Shown in pieces: positions 25,807 to 38,735 of a DNA stretch of 64,000 nucleotides; the first letter of the stretch is position 1, and each line of letters begins with the position of its first letter. A program made the position numbers and the translations under genes. The notes beneath the pieces were generated by a model, which ran no database searches, was not told where the DNA came from, and saw nothing but the letters and a program-made list of their open reading frames with translations. This stretch comes from Prunella strophiata. Taxonomy: Eukaryota > Chordata > Aves > Passeriformes > Prunellidae. The stretch spans positions 29,794,597-29,858,596 of the forward strand of contig JAZBQD010000001.1 in NCBI GenBank assembly GCA_036583965.1, in the 5' to 3' direction.

Positions 25807-26160
25807 TTTATAAAGGGGTTGTACTGCAGCGCTAAAATTCATCCGCGAGTGACCTCTTGGAACTCTGTAACTCTACACCCACACATCCTAATTGTCTGCT
25901 TAGGTCACAGCCAGCCTTTGATGTCCCACAGACCACGGTAGGGTACTGGGCCAACTGGTTCAGCTGCCGCCTGCCCTGCCGTGGAACAAGAGCCCTTTGT
26001 TGTGCCCGGGCCGTGGCGCTGCCTGCGGAGCGCCGAGCCCTGCGCTACCGCTGCGGCGCAAAGTCCAGGCTGCGCTTGCAGGGTGCTCCGCTTGGTTGTG
26101 GCTGGGAAGGTGTCTGCGCCGTGCTCTGTGCACGGTTTGTAGTGCCTGAAATATGGCAGT
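25807..26160 (+). promoter_or_regulatory. Intronic TATA box and small CpG-rich block, candidate internal promoter
   Basis: A TATA-like TTTATAAAGG at 25807-25816 is followed after about 150 bases by a CpG-dense stretch. I count about 17 CpG dinucleotides at roughly 25960-26130, in an intron that is otherwise strongly CpG-depleted. That contrast suggests DNA kept unmethylated in the germ line, as at promoters. A 101-codon open frame at 25857-26162 crosses the block but matches no family I know and is probably a by-product of GC content. Alternatives: a DLG5 alternative first exon, a lncRNA promoter, an enhancer, or a recently inserted GC-rich fragment. Confidence 0.4.
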
Positions 26161-26304
26161 AGATTCTGGGTGAGTTAGCAGACTTCTCAGGTCGTGTTAT
26201 TGCAGGAAATCTGCTTATGTTTTAGTTTATTCCAGTGCAGTTTCTTGTAAAAGCTTACTAGAAAGTGGTTTGGGCTTCTTTGGTTAGTTAGTTAGCTGGG
26301 GTGG

Positions 26305-26423
26305 GGGTTTTGTTGTTTGTTTCTTTGGAAGGTTTTGTGGGGTTTTTTTTTGTGTGTAGTTTTTTTGTTTGGTTTTTGTTTGTTTGTTTGTTTTTGTTTT
26401 GTGGGTTTCATTTTTTTTTTTTC
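26305..26423 (+). repeat. T/G low-complexity tract with (GTTT)n
   Basis: A run of T blocks interrupted by single or double G, including several GTTT units and ending in a T12 run. In the sense transcript it would be U-rich and GU-rich. Similar tracts occur at 33.6 and 58.6 kb. Confidence 0.85.
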
Positions 26424-26888
26424 CCTCCTGCTTCTCTTCAGCCACTCCTGGACAAAGGCTTCTACTCATTTATAGTTAAAACCAATGCTGGAATGTCTTC
26501 TCCAGACCTGTGTTGATAAATGTTCTGTTATCAAGAATAAAATTTTAAACAGAAAAGTGTTGATATGTGCACACTGCGTCATGATTCCAAGTATTTGGAA
26601 AAGAAAAAATTTGTGTGGTTACAGAGATGTTGCTTTAGAGGGATATTGTCATGCCAGGAAGCACATGAAGTATTTTGAACCTGTATCTAAACTGATTGGC
26701 ATGCAAGACATGAATTTGTGTTTCATTTATTCAGACACTGCTCTTAGGATTGTTGGTGCTGATTTTATAACTTCCTGCCACTTTATTATAAATTAATTCT
26801 GCAGCTTAACTAGCAGTGTTCCAGTAATTCTTAGTTGTTGAATATTATATAGTATTATCTGTATACAGAACTATAATTTCTTTACACA

Positions 26889-26908
26889 CCCCCCCCCCCC
26901 CCCCCCCC
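26889..26908 (+). repeat. C20 homopolymer tract
   Basis: Twenty consecutive C preceded by an ACACA stretch. Mononucleotide C/G runs of this length are much rarer than A/T runs. The complementary strand carries G20, which can form G-quadruplex structures. Confidence 0.95.
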
Positions 26909-29900
26909 AGCATTAACTTATATTTTTAAATCACAGGGATTGAGCTCAGTTTTTGATCATAGTCATAGGATATATGTTGGTACATATACACTGCTTGGCA
27001 AGAGTAATATGGTTGCTTGTAATAACACTTCCTGTGTGCTTTATTTCATAGTTTCTTTTTCCAACTTTGTTTTCATGCTTGCATTAACTTAAGCTTAAGG
27101 CTTATTTCATGTTATGAGCTTGCTTGCTGATCTCATTCATCCCGAAAGCAATGCTGAAGAGGGAAACAAATACAATTATAGCTGTAACATAGTAGAAATA
27201 AGGAAAATGAAGTGTTTTGAAGGCAGCACCTGAAACCAGGCGATAATGACTATGGTTATTAAGCAAACTTGTCTGTCTTTAATCAGAGACCTGTTTGTGG
27301 AGCACGGACTTGATGAGGAAGACAATAACAACGTGATAATGACAAAGCTTAGCCGGGTTGGGAGGATTTGGGAGCAGCATATATGAGATACTGTCTGTAC
27401 AATCAACCTTGTAATCTTTGGAGTTGAGAAGGAAGATGAGTTGGAAGAGAGCAGAAGCAGAAATGCATTACTGTAAAGCTTCACTGAAAGGTATGGGAAA
27501 GTTGAGTAGTTATGTATCTTTATGGGTTCTTTGTTACTATTCCTCTGGCTTTCTGCTTGGTTTTGGAAAGGAAATGGTTAAAGGTTTTGAAAAATTTGGA
27601 GTCATGTTTCTTTTTTTCCTTTTGTAATTCCTTTATGTTACTCTTCTCTTCTGAAGGATTCGATTTTTCATAGCATTGATCTGTGGTTAGATGAGCAGTG
27701 AATAGATTTATTTCAGCCATTCTTTTGAGTAAGTTGGCTGTAAAATACAGCAATTTGCTGTTTGCAGGTAGGAACTAATGGAAATAAATTGCCAAAATTC
27801 CTTTAAAGAAGGAAGAACATTTTGACTGGGAAATCAAAGTCAAATATTCAATACAGCTTTTACTTTATAAGGTTCATGCTAAGAATTGTGCAGCATAAAG
27901 AAGTGAAACATTCTGTGGTCAGAATCAGAGTTTTTTAGTGGTTTGATTGTGGTAGTGTCAAAACCCACTTCCCTCTTTCAGTGTTCAGCAGCATGGGAAG
28001 CTCTTCAGCTGAAGTCCCAACAACCTGGGCTTCCTGTCTTTGTGGGGAGACTGACTCAAAGCAAAATGTGGGGGAAGAGAATTTTTTTTTTTCCTTCCAG
28101 GACAAGTATTTGTGTGTTTGTTGTGTCCACCCAACCCAGGATGTATGTTCTATAGCCAATATGTGCTGTGAAGTAATTTCTTCTTGAACCACATTACCTT
28201 CTTAGTTTGTGTAGAACTTGGAGCAGTTGGACAGCTTTTCAGGTCTTATGTGGGTTCCCAGGCAGCCAGTGTTGCTAGAGACAAACTAAATGATTTCTGG
28301 TAACAGGTTGCCAGTAGCTAAAGTGGCATGTCAAAAAAATTACAAGCATGTCATTGGTCTGTGTGTATGTAGAATTTGATAGAAGGGAAGGGTCTTTGTG
28401 TGGTGTTGAAGTCCATGAGTGTGCAAGTGTGATGTATCAGTTTATACTTTCCTCCATTTATAATCACGTATAGAGAATATAGTCTTACCATCAGGTGAGG
28501 CTGCAAAATAAAAGCACTGCAAACCTGGCTTTGACATCAGGGTTTTCTGCAAGTGACTTGTATGTGAACAGAGGTTTTGGGAGTCACTGTATTCAGAAAC
28601 AGGTGTTTTTATTTCTATATTTTCATTCCCACACCCTCCATTATTTTATTCCTTGTCTTAAAAGCTTGTGGAATTTTTCCTGGAAATCCCACGGGAGAGT
28701 TTGTATTGGCAGTGTACGTAAGGAAGTCTTGAGCTTGCAATTGCAGAATCAGGTAGAAGTTGCTGTGCTTTGGACACTGTACAGCCTATATTTTGGATGA
28801 AGAGTGCCATAGCTTTTGCTGTAGAAGTTAATTTATTGACACAATGTTGGTTCTGCACAGTTTGTGTCAAATGGGGCATGGCTGAAATCATCAATTCTGA
28901 AGCTTGCCAGGTTCTTCTAGAAGACCTGGTGTATTGAAGGCATAAGTGGGGCTGCAGTTCAGAGCTGTTGTTTTTTTATGAATCTGTCATTCATAATTGA
29001 ACTTATTTTTTAAAAAAATACATTTAGTTAGAAAAGTGAGATGTGTGGTTGATGTTGAAATATTTTCCAGAGTTTTTTGTACCTGTATATACACACACAG
29101 GTTCCTAGACACATCTGTAATGTACACCACTGTGAGACATTCTGACAAAGGAGATTATGCTTTTAGTGGATGCATGAAGCTGGAATAATACCCGTTCTCA
29201 GTTCTTTAACTGGTGCAATAATTACTGTAGTATTTCAGTATGGAGAATGGATTTCAAAATGAGCAAACTGCAATAAAGTAACAATGTTCAAAGTTTTGGA
29301 AATATGAGTAGCATTTTGTCCTGCATATTAGCTTCTTATTCTACACCCCAAAAAAAAAGTCACTAAGGATGAAAATAAGCAGTAAACGGTGCACAGCAGT
29401 TGTCTTCTGCTGGTGCTGTGCCGAGGCTCAGCTTCTGAGGAACCTATGTCTCCTGCAAGTTATAAAGAGATCTTCTGTCTGTTTTGATGAAAAATAAACA
29501 GAATGGGGATCTCTGTCACCTTGGTGTGAAGACTAAGATTTGAGGTCAGCAGCTTGTTCAGTCTGCAGGGAAATGCAGGAACAGGGATAATGTGCCTTTA
29601 CTGTTTGCTTCACTGACATGGAACTTATTTATGTGAGACATAGAATTTATGTGGGAAGTAAATTTTTTTTTTTCTGTGTTTTGCATTAGAGCATTTGTTG
29701 TTAGAGCAGAAACAGGAATATTAAGACAAATGAGCATTGGCTTCAGTTGTAGATCAGGTTTCTCCAGGTTCTCAATTTCATCCCTTTGTCCAGCAATTTA
29801 AAAGCATTCTTAAACATCCTTCTAAGAAAATTTTTTGCAGCATTCCTCTGTTGTATTTCTATTCAGACAATAAGCAGAATTTTATTGGCCTCCCTTTTTA

Positions 29901-31693
29901 ACAACCACCATACTACCCATACTGGAGCTTCTGTCTTGGTAACTATCATTCTAGTTTTCTTTGTGTGTGCAAGCCATGCTGATAGATATTCTGCTGTTTA
30001 CAACTAAACACAGAAGTAACAGGACTTCTTAAAACAAAAGTTGTGGTTTGTTCTTTAGGGCTTCTGGGTCATGAATCTTATTCCTCTTAAAACATGCTGT
30101 TGGAGCTTTAATGTTGCTTGACTAGACCCATAGAGAACATATGCACACTACATTGCAACTGTAGGCAGTTCTATCCAAGATATTCTTTTGCTTTGGGTTT
30201 GCTGGAAGTTTTTTAGTAGAAAAAAGTCTATGTGCTAGCATTAATTTTTGGTTTTCAAATTGTTGTTTTATTGTCTAGGTGTTAACATAATTTAGCTTAA
30301 TTCCACACTACATGAAAAAGGTGTCAACCGTTTAAAGATTTATTGTGCCTTAGGTGTCTGTGATTTGGTTTCTGGATTTTTCTTATACCTGCTCCTTGTT
30401 GTAGGTGTAGGAAGTTGGGAGCTGTGTTTCAGGCTGAGCTCACAATGAGATCCATGATCACAGTGGCAGGAGAGCTTTTATGCCACAACAGAGTTCAGAG
30501 CGCAGTCGAGGAAACTTCCCTACTTATCCTTCCTGCCCTTGTTCTTTGCTTTATTTTCAACTTCATGCCATCTGTGCTTACACCTTCTATTCACAGGGAC
30601 ACAGGAGGTGTCAAGTGCCCTGGAAGTTTGGCATAGGAAGCAAAACACTAAAACCATGTGTTAACATTGGTATTACTCCTTGAGAGGTGAACATTTCCTT
30701 TCACACCACAGCATTTTCTCCAGACCTATTCCTGCTGTTAATTAGCATGTAGTATTGTGAATATCCTAGTCCCTGTTCTTTTTTATTCTCTTTTTCTATA
30801 CCTGTACACTGCACTAAAAGGCAGTGGTTTATGGATAGCCACTAGAGAAGAGACTGAGCTACTATGAGTGACTGATTCTCAGAAAGCTTTCTGCTTTTTA
30901 TTAATTTTGGGAAAAATACACTATAATTTAATAGTTGTTAAGGTTGATTTTTGTTCTTTTTGTATTGAGTATTGCTGGCTAAAACTTCTGGCTGCTGAAA
31001 CCCCATCTGTTATCATTCTTCTTTATTTCCATTGTTTGTGGGAAGAGCAATACATATATAGTCTATGGACAAAGTGTGTTTTAACGAATTTTAATCTGAA
31101 GCTTTAAAACCAGTAATAATGCTTTCAGTCATCACTAGATCCCTATTCATGCTCTTATAAATGTAGGCTACAGCACTTAGGTTAAGAAACTGTTAATCTT
31201 GACCTCAGGTATAGAGGTTGGAATTTTTTTTTAACAGTTCATAGATTTGGGAAGGTAAGCCTAAACATAATCTTGTTTCTGTGTGTCAACAGTGACATTC
31301 TTTATTATTTTTAAAATTTATTTTTAAAGAAATTAATCAAGCCACCTTATTGTTCTGTGCCACGGCTTGCAACAGAAAATTGTTGTTATTTGTTCCAAGT
31401 CACATCTGTTTGTTTAACTCATAACACAGAAAAACCACCTTGGTAAATTGAATTAAATATGCAATCCACCTGTCTTTGTGCTACCTCTTATTGCCAATTA
31501 AGACTTCAGTTTTTTTCCCCTTCATGAACATACATCCTCCAGATAGAGTATTCTATATTAAAAAAAAAAGGCACAAAACCAAACCAAAAGTATGCAAGTG
31601 TTTTCCTTACCTCACTTCTTGAAAAGTACAAGATATAGGCATGATTTCTGGTTTTGAAAATAGAATATTAGATTTCTGGATAGGAAACACAGA

Positions 31694-31776
31694 TATTGAT
31701 GAGGTGTTTTGTAAGATGTATTGATGAAGAGCCTATGTCATCATGTATTGATGAGGTGATGGGTGTTTTGTAAGAT
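31694..31776 (+). repeat. Imperfect direct repeat around TATTGATGA
   Basis: TATTGATGAGGTG followed by GTTTTGTAAGAT occurs at 31694-31717, and again at 31746-31776 with seven extra bases inside. A third TATTGATGA lies between them at 31719. This looks like a local duplication of about 52 bases. Confidence 0.75.
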
Positions 31777-33643
31777 TATCGTATGTAAGTTGGTCTGTTT
31801 GCTTTCAGAATCCAGCTTTTCATTCTCTTCTCCAGAAATACAAATCATAAGAGCTCCCTCTCCCCCCAGTAATGAAACTTACCTTTTTCATGCTAAGATA
31901 AACAAAAAATTAAAAGTAGGAAAATTACAGAGATTGGCTTCAGTAAGAAGATCAAGAATGTCTCAAAGCTGTGAAAGATGATGATGAAAAGCTAGGAGAA
32001 ATCTGTTTAGTGCAGGGGTCAGCAGGTTCCTTAAGGCTCTGATTTCTGCTAGTAGGGGGAGCATCTTGTCTGGTTGTTGCTTTCCATTGTCCTAATGGAT
32101 CAAGGATGACTTTGCAGTGTGGATTTCCTTATCCTGTTTCTACTAGTTCTAGTAGTTGGGGTTTTTTTCCCATCCAGTAGAAGGGGAACACTTTGGAACA
32201 TCCACTGTACTTTTGCAAACACAAAGCACATTCTAGTGCCTCACTAGATGTGCCAGTAAAACATAATGGTTGTTTTGTGTATAGTCTTTCAGTTTGAATG
32301 TTTATCTCCACAATTTGTTTGAATCATTTTGTGTCTTATGTTCTCTTTAGCTGTCCATTTTCACTGCTATTTATTTGCTGGATATAGTTTTTATTTTATC
32401 TGCTCTTACTTTGTGTAGGTGATAAATGTGCAGTTGTGTTTCTGTGTGTGACAAAGCATCCCAATTCCCAATCTGCCAACATTTTGTTTCTGATGAATTC
32501 TGGCCAGAGAGCACTACTTGCCATGCAGGCATGAATCAGTGAGTGATCATTTAATCTGTGCAAATACTTGTCCTTTTCTGCTCGAGCTGAGGAACCGGGG
32601 AGGTGACATTTTAAAAACACTTAAGTTGTGACTAGAATCATCCTGCCTTGAAAACCAGATGATCCTGGTCTACTGTGCCTAAATGTCAAGTGATTAATAA
32701 TAGTGGTTAGTATTTGCACTTCTAGCAGAGATTACAGGGGTTCAGCCTAAAAGTAGCAGGAGGGAGGTAACCAGGCAGGGCTTGTTCTGACTTGTTCAAA
32801 AGAACATAGTTCCCTGATACAGATTTGTAGTGAGGGGCTGTTGCTCATCTCTTCAAAGGGCCATGGTAGCTCAGATATTCAGGGTTTAGTTTTTCAAAAC
32901 TTTCCTGATGACTTCTCTTTTGTGTCTTGATGGCATCACCAAAGAGCACTCAAAGTTGTGGTTTTTGTTGGGTAAACTTCTTAATGTAGAACAGGTTCCA
33001 GATACTCTTATATACACACTGAGCTCAGTTTTGAATTGTAAAGCTCCTTGTATTCATTGGGAGGGTGTTTCTGTCCAGTGTGTCTTAGATAGTTGCAAAT
33101 ATTGATCAGCTCCTTGGTTTTATAGATGTGGTTTTTGTTTTTGTTTCCTATTAGCCTACCTGAAGGTAACAACTTAGTTGTATTGCTTATTCTATTATAG
33201 AACTCTGATGCTTGGACTTGTTAACAGTGCAGGGGACTGAGACAGGAGCTCTGTTTGGGTGGGTGAAGAGGGCTTATGTGGGGTTTTGTTTGTTTTCTCA
33301 AATGTTAATGTACATTTGTGCATTGAGACTCTTCCTTCTGATAATCTGTCTAGAGAATGGAGAGAAGCATGCTTTATGAAGCTGAAAGATAAATAAATAT
33401 GACCAACTTCAAACTCTCACCTGTCAGGATATGTAACTGGATACATACAGAGAACATGCCAGAAAATAAGAGTGTTCATGGAATTAAATCTTTCTGGTTC
33501 ATCCCATTGTCCTCATACTGAAGATAGTAGCTTGTAGGTAATCCAACTTTGCTCTTGATCAAAAAAGTCTGGGCCTCTGTGAACTTGTAAATAAGTTTCC
33601 TCTGGCTGGGAACAAGTTGTTGGGTGTTTGTTTGGCTTTTGCC

Positions 33644-33718
33644 TTTTTTTTTTTTTTTTTGTGGTTTTTTTGTTGGTTTTTTTTTTTTTTTGGTTTTTTT
33701 TTTTTTTTTTTGGTTTTT
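33644..33718 (+). repeat. T-rich tract with GG interruptions
   Basis: Runs of T17, T15 and T18 (33644-33660, 33677-33691, 33694-33711) are separated by G or GG. The tract follows GTTTG-type sequence. It is low complexity, and the lysine-rich open frame on the opposite strand is an artefact of it. Confidence 0.95.
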
Positions 33719-34352
33719 CTTACTTTCAGGATCTCTCCAGTGGTTTGAATTACTTCTCCGTCACTTATTTCAACTATCTTAATTCTGTGCATTTATTTTT
33801 TTTTTAAGTACTGATTTATTAAGTATTTTTGGAAGGATCTCTGCATTTTAAGTAAAACAGAATCAGCACAAGCATCTTTAATTAAAAAGCAAATTTAGCC
33901 CTTCAGTGAAAAGTTGCAGGATTTATTTTCCCATCAGGATAAAGGGTAGTAAGGAAGGGAAAGCAATGATTTAAAGAGCTACATGCTATCAATCCTCTTT
34001 TCAGTTGAAGAATTTAAATTTTCTTTGAAGTTTTCCTGTGATGTTATTTGTGAAAGAAAAGAGACAGTTATGTGCTTTTGTACAAATTAACGCCCCTTTT
34101 GGGATTTGTTGCTTTGTGATGTGAGCTACTTTCTAATGGATCCAAAGTAATATTCACAGTTGTTTTTGACATATCTTCTAATGTACTCAAAATGTCAATT
34201 TTTGGAAGATATTATCCAAGTAGAGAGAAGATGTAGTGATGAAGATTCCCATGAGGAATTTATGGTTTATAGCACTCTTAGGAAAGATGAAACTGCTGAG
34301 CTGAGCTCCAGTCATCTGTTTGCTTTTGCATACTTCTGTTTACACAGTTAGA

Positions 34353-34374
34353 CTTTTTGTTTGTTTGTTTGTTT
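34353..34374 (+). repeat. (GTTT)n microsatellite
   Basis: A short T run followed by four GTTT units in intron 1. Likely length-variable. Confidence 0.8.
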
Positions 34375-35024
34375 TACTACTTTGTATTCTTAATAATGAA
34401 ATCATGCAGCAACATAAGAATAGGTGGATTTGGAAAAATTGTGATTGAATGTAACCCACTTGTTGGTAATTTAAATGTCTTGAATATTCTTATCTAATGG
34501 CAATGTAGAATAAGAATGTCTCTGTAACAGCAGCAGTACTATGAGAGAATAAAGAGGTGAAAATGTCTCGTAGAGAAGAGTTGCAGTATCAAAGATGGCT
34601 GTAGTTCATGATGGGAGATTTTAATCCTGTGATGAACAGTGGTCCTTCTCAACCTGTGTCTTCATTGTCATTTCCTAAGCAGTTTTTCATGTTACAGAGT
34701 AGTTGAATTTGGTCTTCGTTGTAATGTCTTTCAAGTATTTGGTGGTTGTGGGTGCAGTAGCACTGTAATTGATCCCACTTCAGGCTTTAGGAGGGTTTTT
34801 TTAGGGGGAAGATTTTTTTTAGTTTATAGGACTTGGTTTTGATTATAGTTTAGTTAGTGTTTAACTGTATGTCAGTGTTTCATGCTGGAAACTGTGTATG
34901 TGAGGAAAACAATGGATGCGATGAATGCTTACCTTTTTTTTTCCTTAAATCCACTACCATTGTCCTCATGTTTTTTCTGTCCTCTGCACACCCTTAACAT
35001 CACTATTCTCATAGCTATTGTTGA

Positions 35025-35565
35025 GATGGGAAGCACAATGGAACACTTGATCCTGATGGTGGCTGGATTTTATTGACACCATCTCCTTTAGGAAAATCCT
35101 CAATATCTACAGAACCTGTCCAAGGAAAAAGATGTAATGAAAGCCAATATTCTCAAGAGGTGTCAAAGCCAGCCATGAAGCCTGCACAGCAAAGCCTGTT
35201 CAAGGCTACCTTTGGAGACACAATATTTACTGCCTCATCTGTTGCTGATGTGGAACCAGTGAAATGTGGATGTTTGTTTGGTTAAATGAAGAGGTTGCAC
35301 AGTGTTGCAGTCTGCTGTGCCCAACCACCTGGCATGTTTATTGAGGGCATGTTTGTGCTGCTGTCAGAAGGTGAACCTGAATGTTAAAACTCCATCTTCA
35401 TGCCTGACAAGTGGTGCTGATGGGGAAGCAGCATCTTCATTTGCTCCTCTGCTCCAAAATGAAGAAGAGAGATGGTTAAGGAGAAACCAGACCTTTCTGG
35501 CAGGTGACTTCCCAGTCACAACAAGCCTTGACTTGTTTATTGTCTTAGTTGCCTCTCTTGGCTGA
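35025..35565 (+). pseudogene. Coding-like but interrupted block, possible retrocopy or lost exon
   Basis: Frame 3 is open from 35025 to a TAA at 35286-35288. After that stop the same frame stays open to about 35388. The neighbouring frame 1 then carries an open stretch to the TGA ending at 35565. The implied peptides have ordinary residue composition rather than the low-complexity look of most intronic frames: for example PDGGWILLTPSP in the first part and FAPLLQNEEERWLRR in the last. One stop and one frameshift would explain the pattern if this were a decayed coding sequence of about 180 codons. I do not recognise the protein family. No poly-A tail follows directly. Chance open frames remain a serious alternative. 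Confidence 0.2.
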
Positions 35566-38500
35566 GAAGCCAGTCTTTCTCTCCTCAACAGCTCTGACTT
35601 CTGCTGTCCGATATGCCATGTTCTGCTTCTTCTGTGTTGTAGTCTTGTTTTCTTTTTCTTGTTCTCTCCTGTTACTGTTTAGTGGACTAGGGCAATATAT
35701 TTGCATTTGGAGTAGCATGCTGGATATCAAGTGCATTTCCTGAATTTTCAGCCTGTGTCTCTTCCACAGCTCCATGTAGCTTAGTGTGTGCTGCCATGTA
35801 ATGCTAATGCTATTGCTTTCTGTCAGAGTGTGATTTCAGCCTCTTATCAGTACACTGTCAGTGCATTAAGCTTTAGAACTTTTTCCAGAATTTATATAGC
35901 CATAGCATTTGGCTGTCTATATTGCAGGCACTGCCACCCCTTTCCCCCTTGCACCCTTACAGTTGCTCTTACAGTGAAAATTTGGATTCTGAAAATCCTC
36001 CCCTTAGTAAGACCTGCCTGCCTGTCACTAGGACTTCAAGTTCCTACCTATTGCTTGTACACACATTGCAGCTGATTGCTTGGTAACCCAGACCTGTTGG
36101 TTTAAAAGGTCCTAAGTAAGTCATTAGCCACTAGGTGACTTGCTACACTTGCAGCAGTTACATTTCTCCCAAAATAATAGCTGCAAAAAAAGATAAAAGG
36201 CCAATTTAGCATGTTGATACCCTTGCTATGAAGAAAAACATCCTCTCTAGGCACTCAAATGGATTTAGTCTCCAAACAGGGTCTTGTCATTAAGAAGCCA
36301 CTAGGAATATCTGTCTAAGCAAGGAAACTCCTTCGACATTGCAAAGCACCATGTGGCTGCCTCCCCTACTCTAGTCAAGCCACAGCAGAGGCTGAGAACA
36401 TCACCTTCTCCTTGTCCTGCCATGACTGAGAGAGAAGGAAAAGTAGCAGCACCTGTGTCCTCCAGAGAAGAGGCAAAAAGCAGGAGTTTGAGCTATAATT
36501 GCTTCCGGATGAGTTCCTTTTTTTCCCCAGCACTCTAAGCTCTTAGCTCCCAGGTAGAGTGAGCATTTGTGTGCATGAACACTCTGGTACTTGGGGGAAG
36601 ATGGCTTTTTATTCTGTTTAGTTACATGTGTTACTGTTGCCTTTAGGAAGTTTAAGCACTATTTTCTGTGTATTCCCTGTGTGTGTCAGGGAGAGATCTG
36701 CTGACACACAGCCTGGCAGTGCCTGTGCCAGTGGATGAGGTTATTGGGCTGTTACTGCCCCATCACAGCTGAAGATTACCTCCAGTGAGGGATGGAGAGT
36801 TCTTGTGGGTGGTGCAGCTGCAACCAGAACAGGCATGAAGTTCATGCCTGGGGATTTCTGCAACCAACTATTTTTGTAAATACTTCATAGGTAATAGACT
36901 CCTGTAATAATCACTCAGTACAGCAAAACAATTAAGGACATACTTCGTTGTGTTGCTTGAATGAGAGCGTAGGTGCAGTTTCTTTTTTATATCTGTGTGT
37001 TTGTCTTGGGAAAAAATACAGTGGATCAAATATATTCTTAATTGATACTGTTACTTTCTGTGCCCCTTCTTCTGAGGTCATAGCAGTGCTTGGAACTTGC
37101 AAGAGTTGTCTGGTTAAGCTATTAGCTTTATGAAAACTGATACATTTCTGGAAAGATCCCGTATAGATGCACACAGAATGATTGCTCCAATCTCTCTGGG
37201 TTTAGAGAAGGGACTTGGTCACTTGGCCACGGATTTGACATTGGCTTTGTCTGTGGTACTTGGTGTGTGCAAGTAGCATTCCCAGTTCTGTTGACCTTCC
37301 TGTAATTGTAGATGTCCTGAAAAGGACTTAGGGCCTGAAGTCTGTAGGTAACAAGGGCTGATATCTCTTTTACTGAGCAGAGTCTTGTACTCTGTGCCTA
37401 CAGAGTAAATATATATGTATTTAATATGGAATTACTGCTGGCAGTAGGATTTCTTGATCTACGGCACTAGGAGGGGAAAAAGCTGTGGTTTTTGTTTTTC
37501 TTTACTTTTGCTATTTTAAATGAAGTTGAATGTCAAGGAATAAAATTAACTTGCCAAGGCAACAAGATTTAAATTAAATTGTTTAGCTTAGATATATCTT
37601 TTCTCTTAGCATTTTAAGTAACAACTGCTGTAAACAGAGGCAGAAGAAGCTTGGATGTAAGTGCTCTTCTGTATGAAAGTGTGTATAGTTTTTTCCATTG
37701 TAACAACACAACAAAGTTGAGTTTAAAACCCTTCTGTAATGTAGCTTAATGAAACCATCTTGGGACATTTTTTTCCCTTTGTTTTTTTCTGAGTAAGGGA
37801 TTGAATATTGAAGCATGCTATGAAGGGCTATATAAGGAGAGTTCATTTTTTTAGGGCCCTAGTTGGTGAGTATGTATCTCCTTTCAAGGTTGCAAGGAAG
37901 TTTCTTGAGCATTATGCCAGATTTCACACCAAGTAACATGAACCACTCTTTTGAGAGATGCATGAGTTGGAAAAGTCAAATCTCTTAACATGACTCTTAA
38001 TTTCAAAGGAGGCACATTTAGTAGTGAATCCCAAATAGTCCAAATTTGACTGGTTGTGTTGATGCATCTCTTGCAGTTCCTGAGAGCAGTAGATGTGAAC
38101 TGGCTTGTAACTTGTAGCAAAATGAACATTCCAGATTAGAAACAACAGGCTCATATGAGGAGGAATTGTATAAGTAACTTCTTCAGTGAGTTGCTGGTTT
38201 GGTGTTTCAATAGTAGTGGTCTGCTTTCTGAGAAGAGCATTCCAACTACTTTGTTCTGGTTCTTGTTAGAAAAAGTTTGGCCCATGTCAATGTGCTAGGG
38301 TCGTAGAAATCAGGATATTCAGGTAAGATAGATAGCTTTATAAGATTAAATTTACTCAGGTGAGTTTAGAAAAGCTAGATAATTTAAAAAGGCTTTTTTT
38401 ACTCTCTCCTGATACTATGTTTTATAATTTTTTCTTTAGTTTTTAACTTTGGCTTATTAATTCATAATCCAGCAGACAACTGAAATGTTCCTGATACCTA

Positions 38501-38706
38501 GAAGGAAGAAAAAATTGATACCTTTGCCTTTTTACCAGTGAAGTGGAATGGATTCCTTGGAATACGTTAATGGGGATTGTTAAAGCATCTGTGTCAAAAA
38601 TAAAAATTAAAATAATTCATAAATCCATAGTTGTTTGATAAGGTAGTCAGCTGTAATGCCACATCATGTTTTAGAACAGAAGACAGCACTGCTGCATTGA
38701 TAATAA

Positions 38707-38735
38707 TCAGCTCATGTGCAAGCCACATGAGCTGA
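38707..38735. repeat. Perfect 12-bp hairpin containing E-box cores
   Basis: TCAGCTCATGTG (38707-38718) and CACATGAGCTGA (38724-38735) are exact reverse complements around a five-base loop. Each arm contains a CANNTG-type core. It may be a paired bHLH site or an RNA hairpin; the stem does not extend beyond 12 bp. Confidence 0.85.

Noticed and set aside
31763..31981. Open frame containing a proline/serine stretch after a CCAG acceptor-like site
   Set aside because: The candidate exon has no good donor and no DLG5 similarity, and DLG5 exons 1 and 2 join directly without it.
33559..33792. Lysine-rich minus-strand open frame
   Set aside because: It is simply the complement of the T/G low-complexity tract.
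38707..38735. MicroRNA precursor at the 12-bp hairpin
   Set aside because: The stem does not extend beyond 12 bp when the flanks are paired, far short of a typical precursor.
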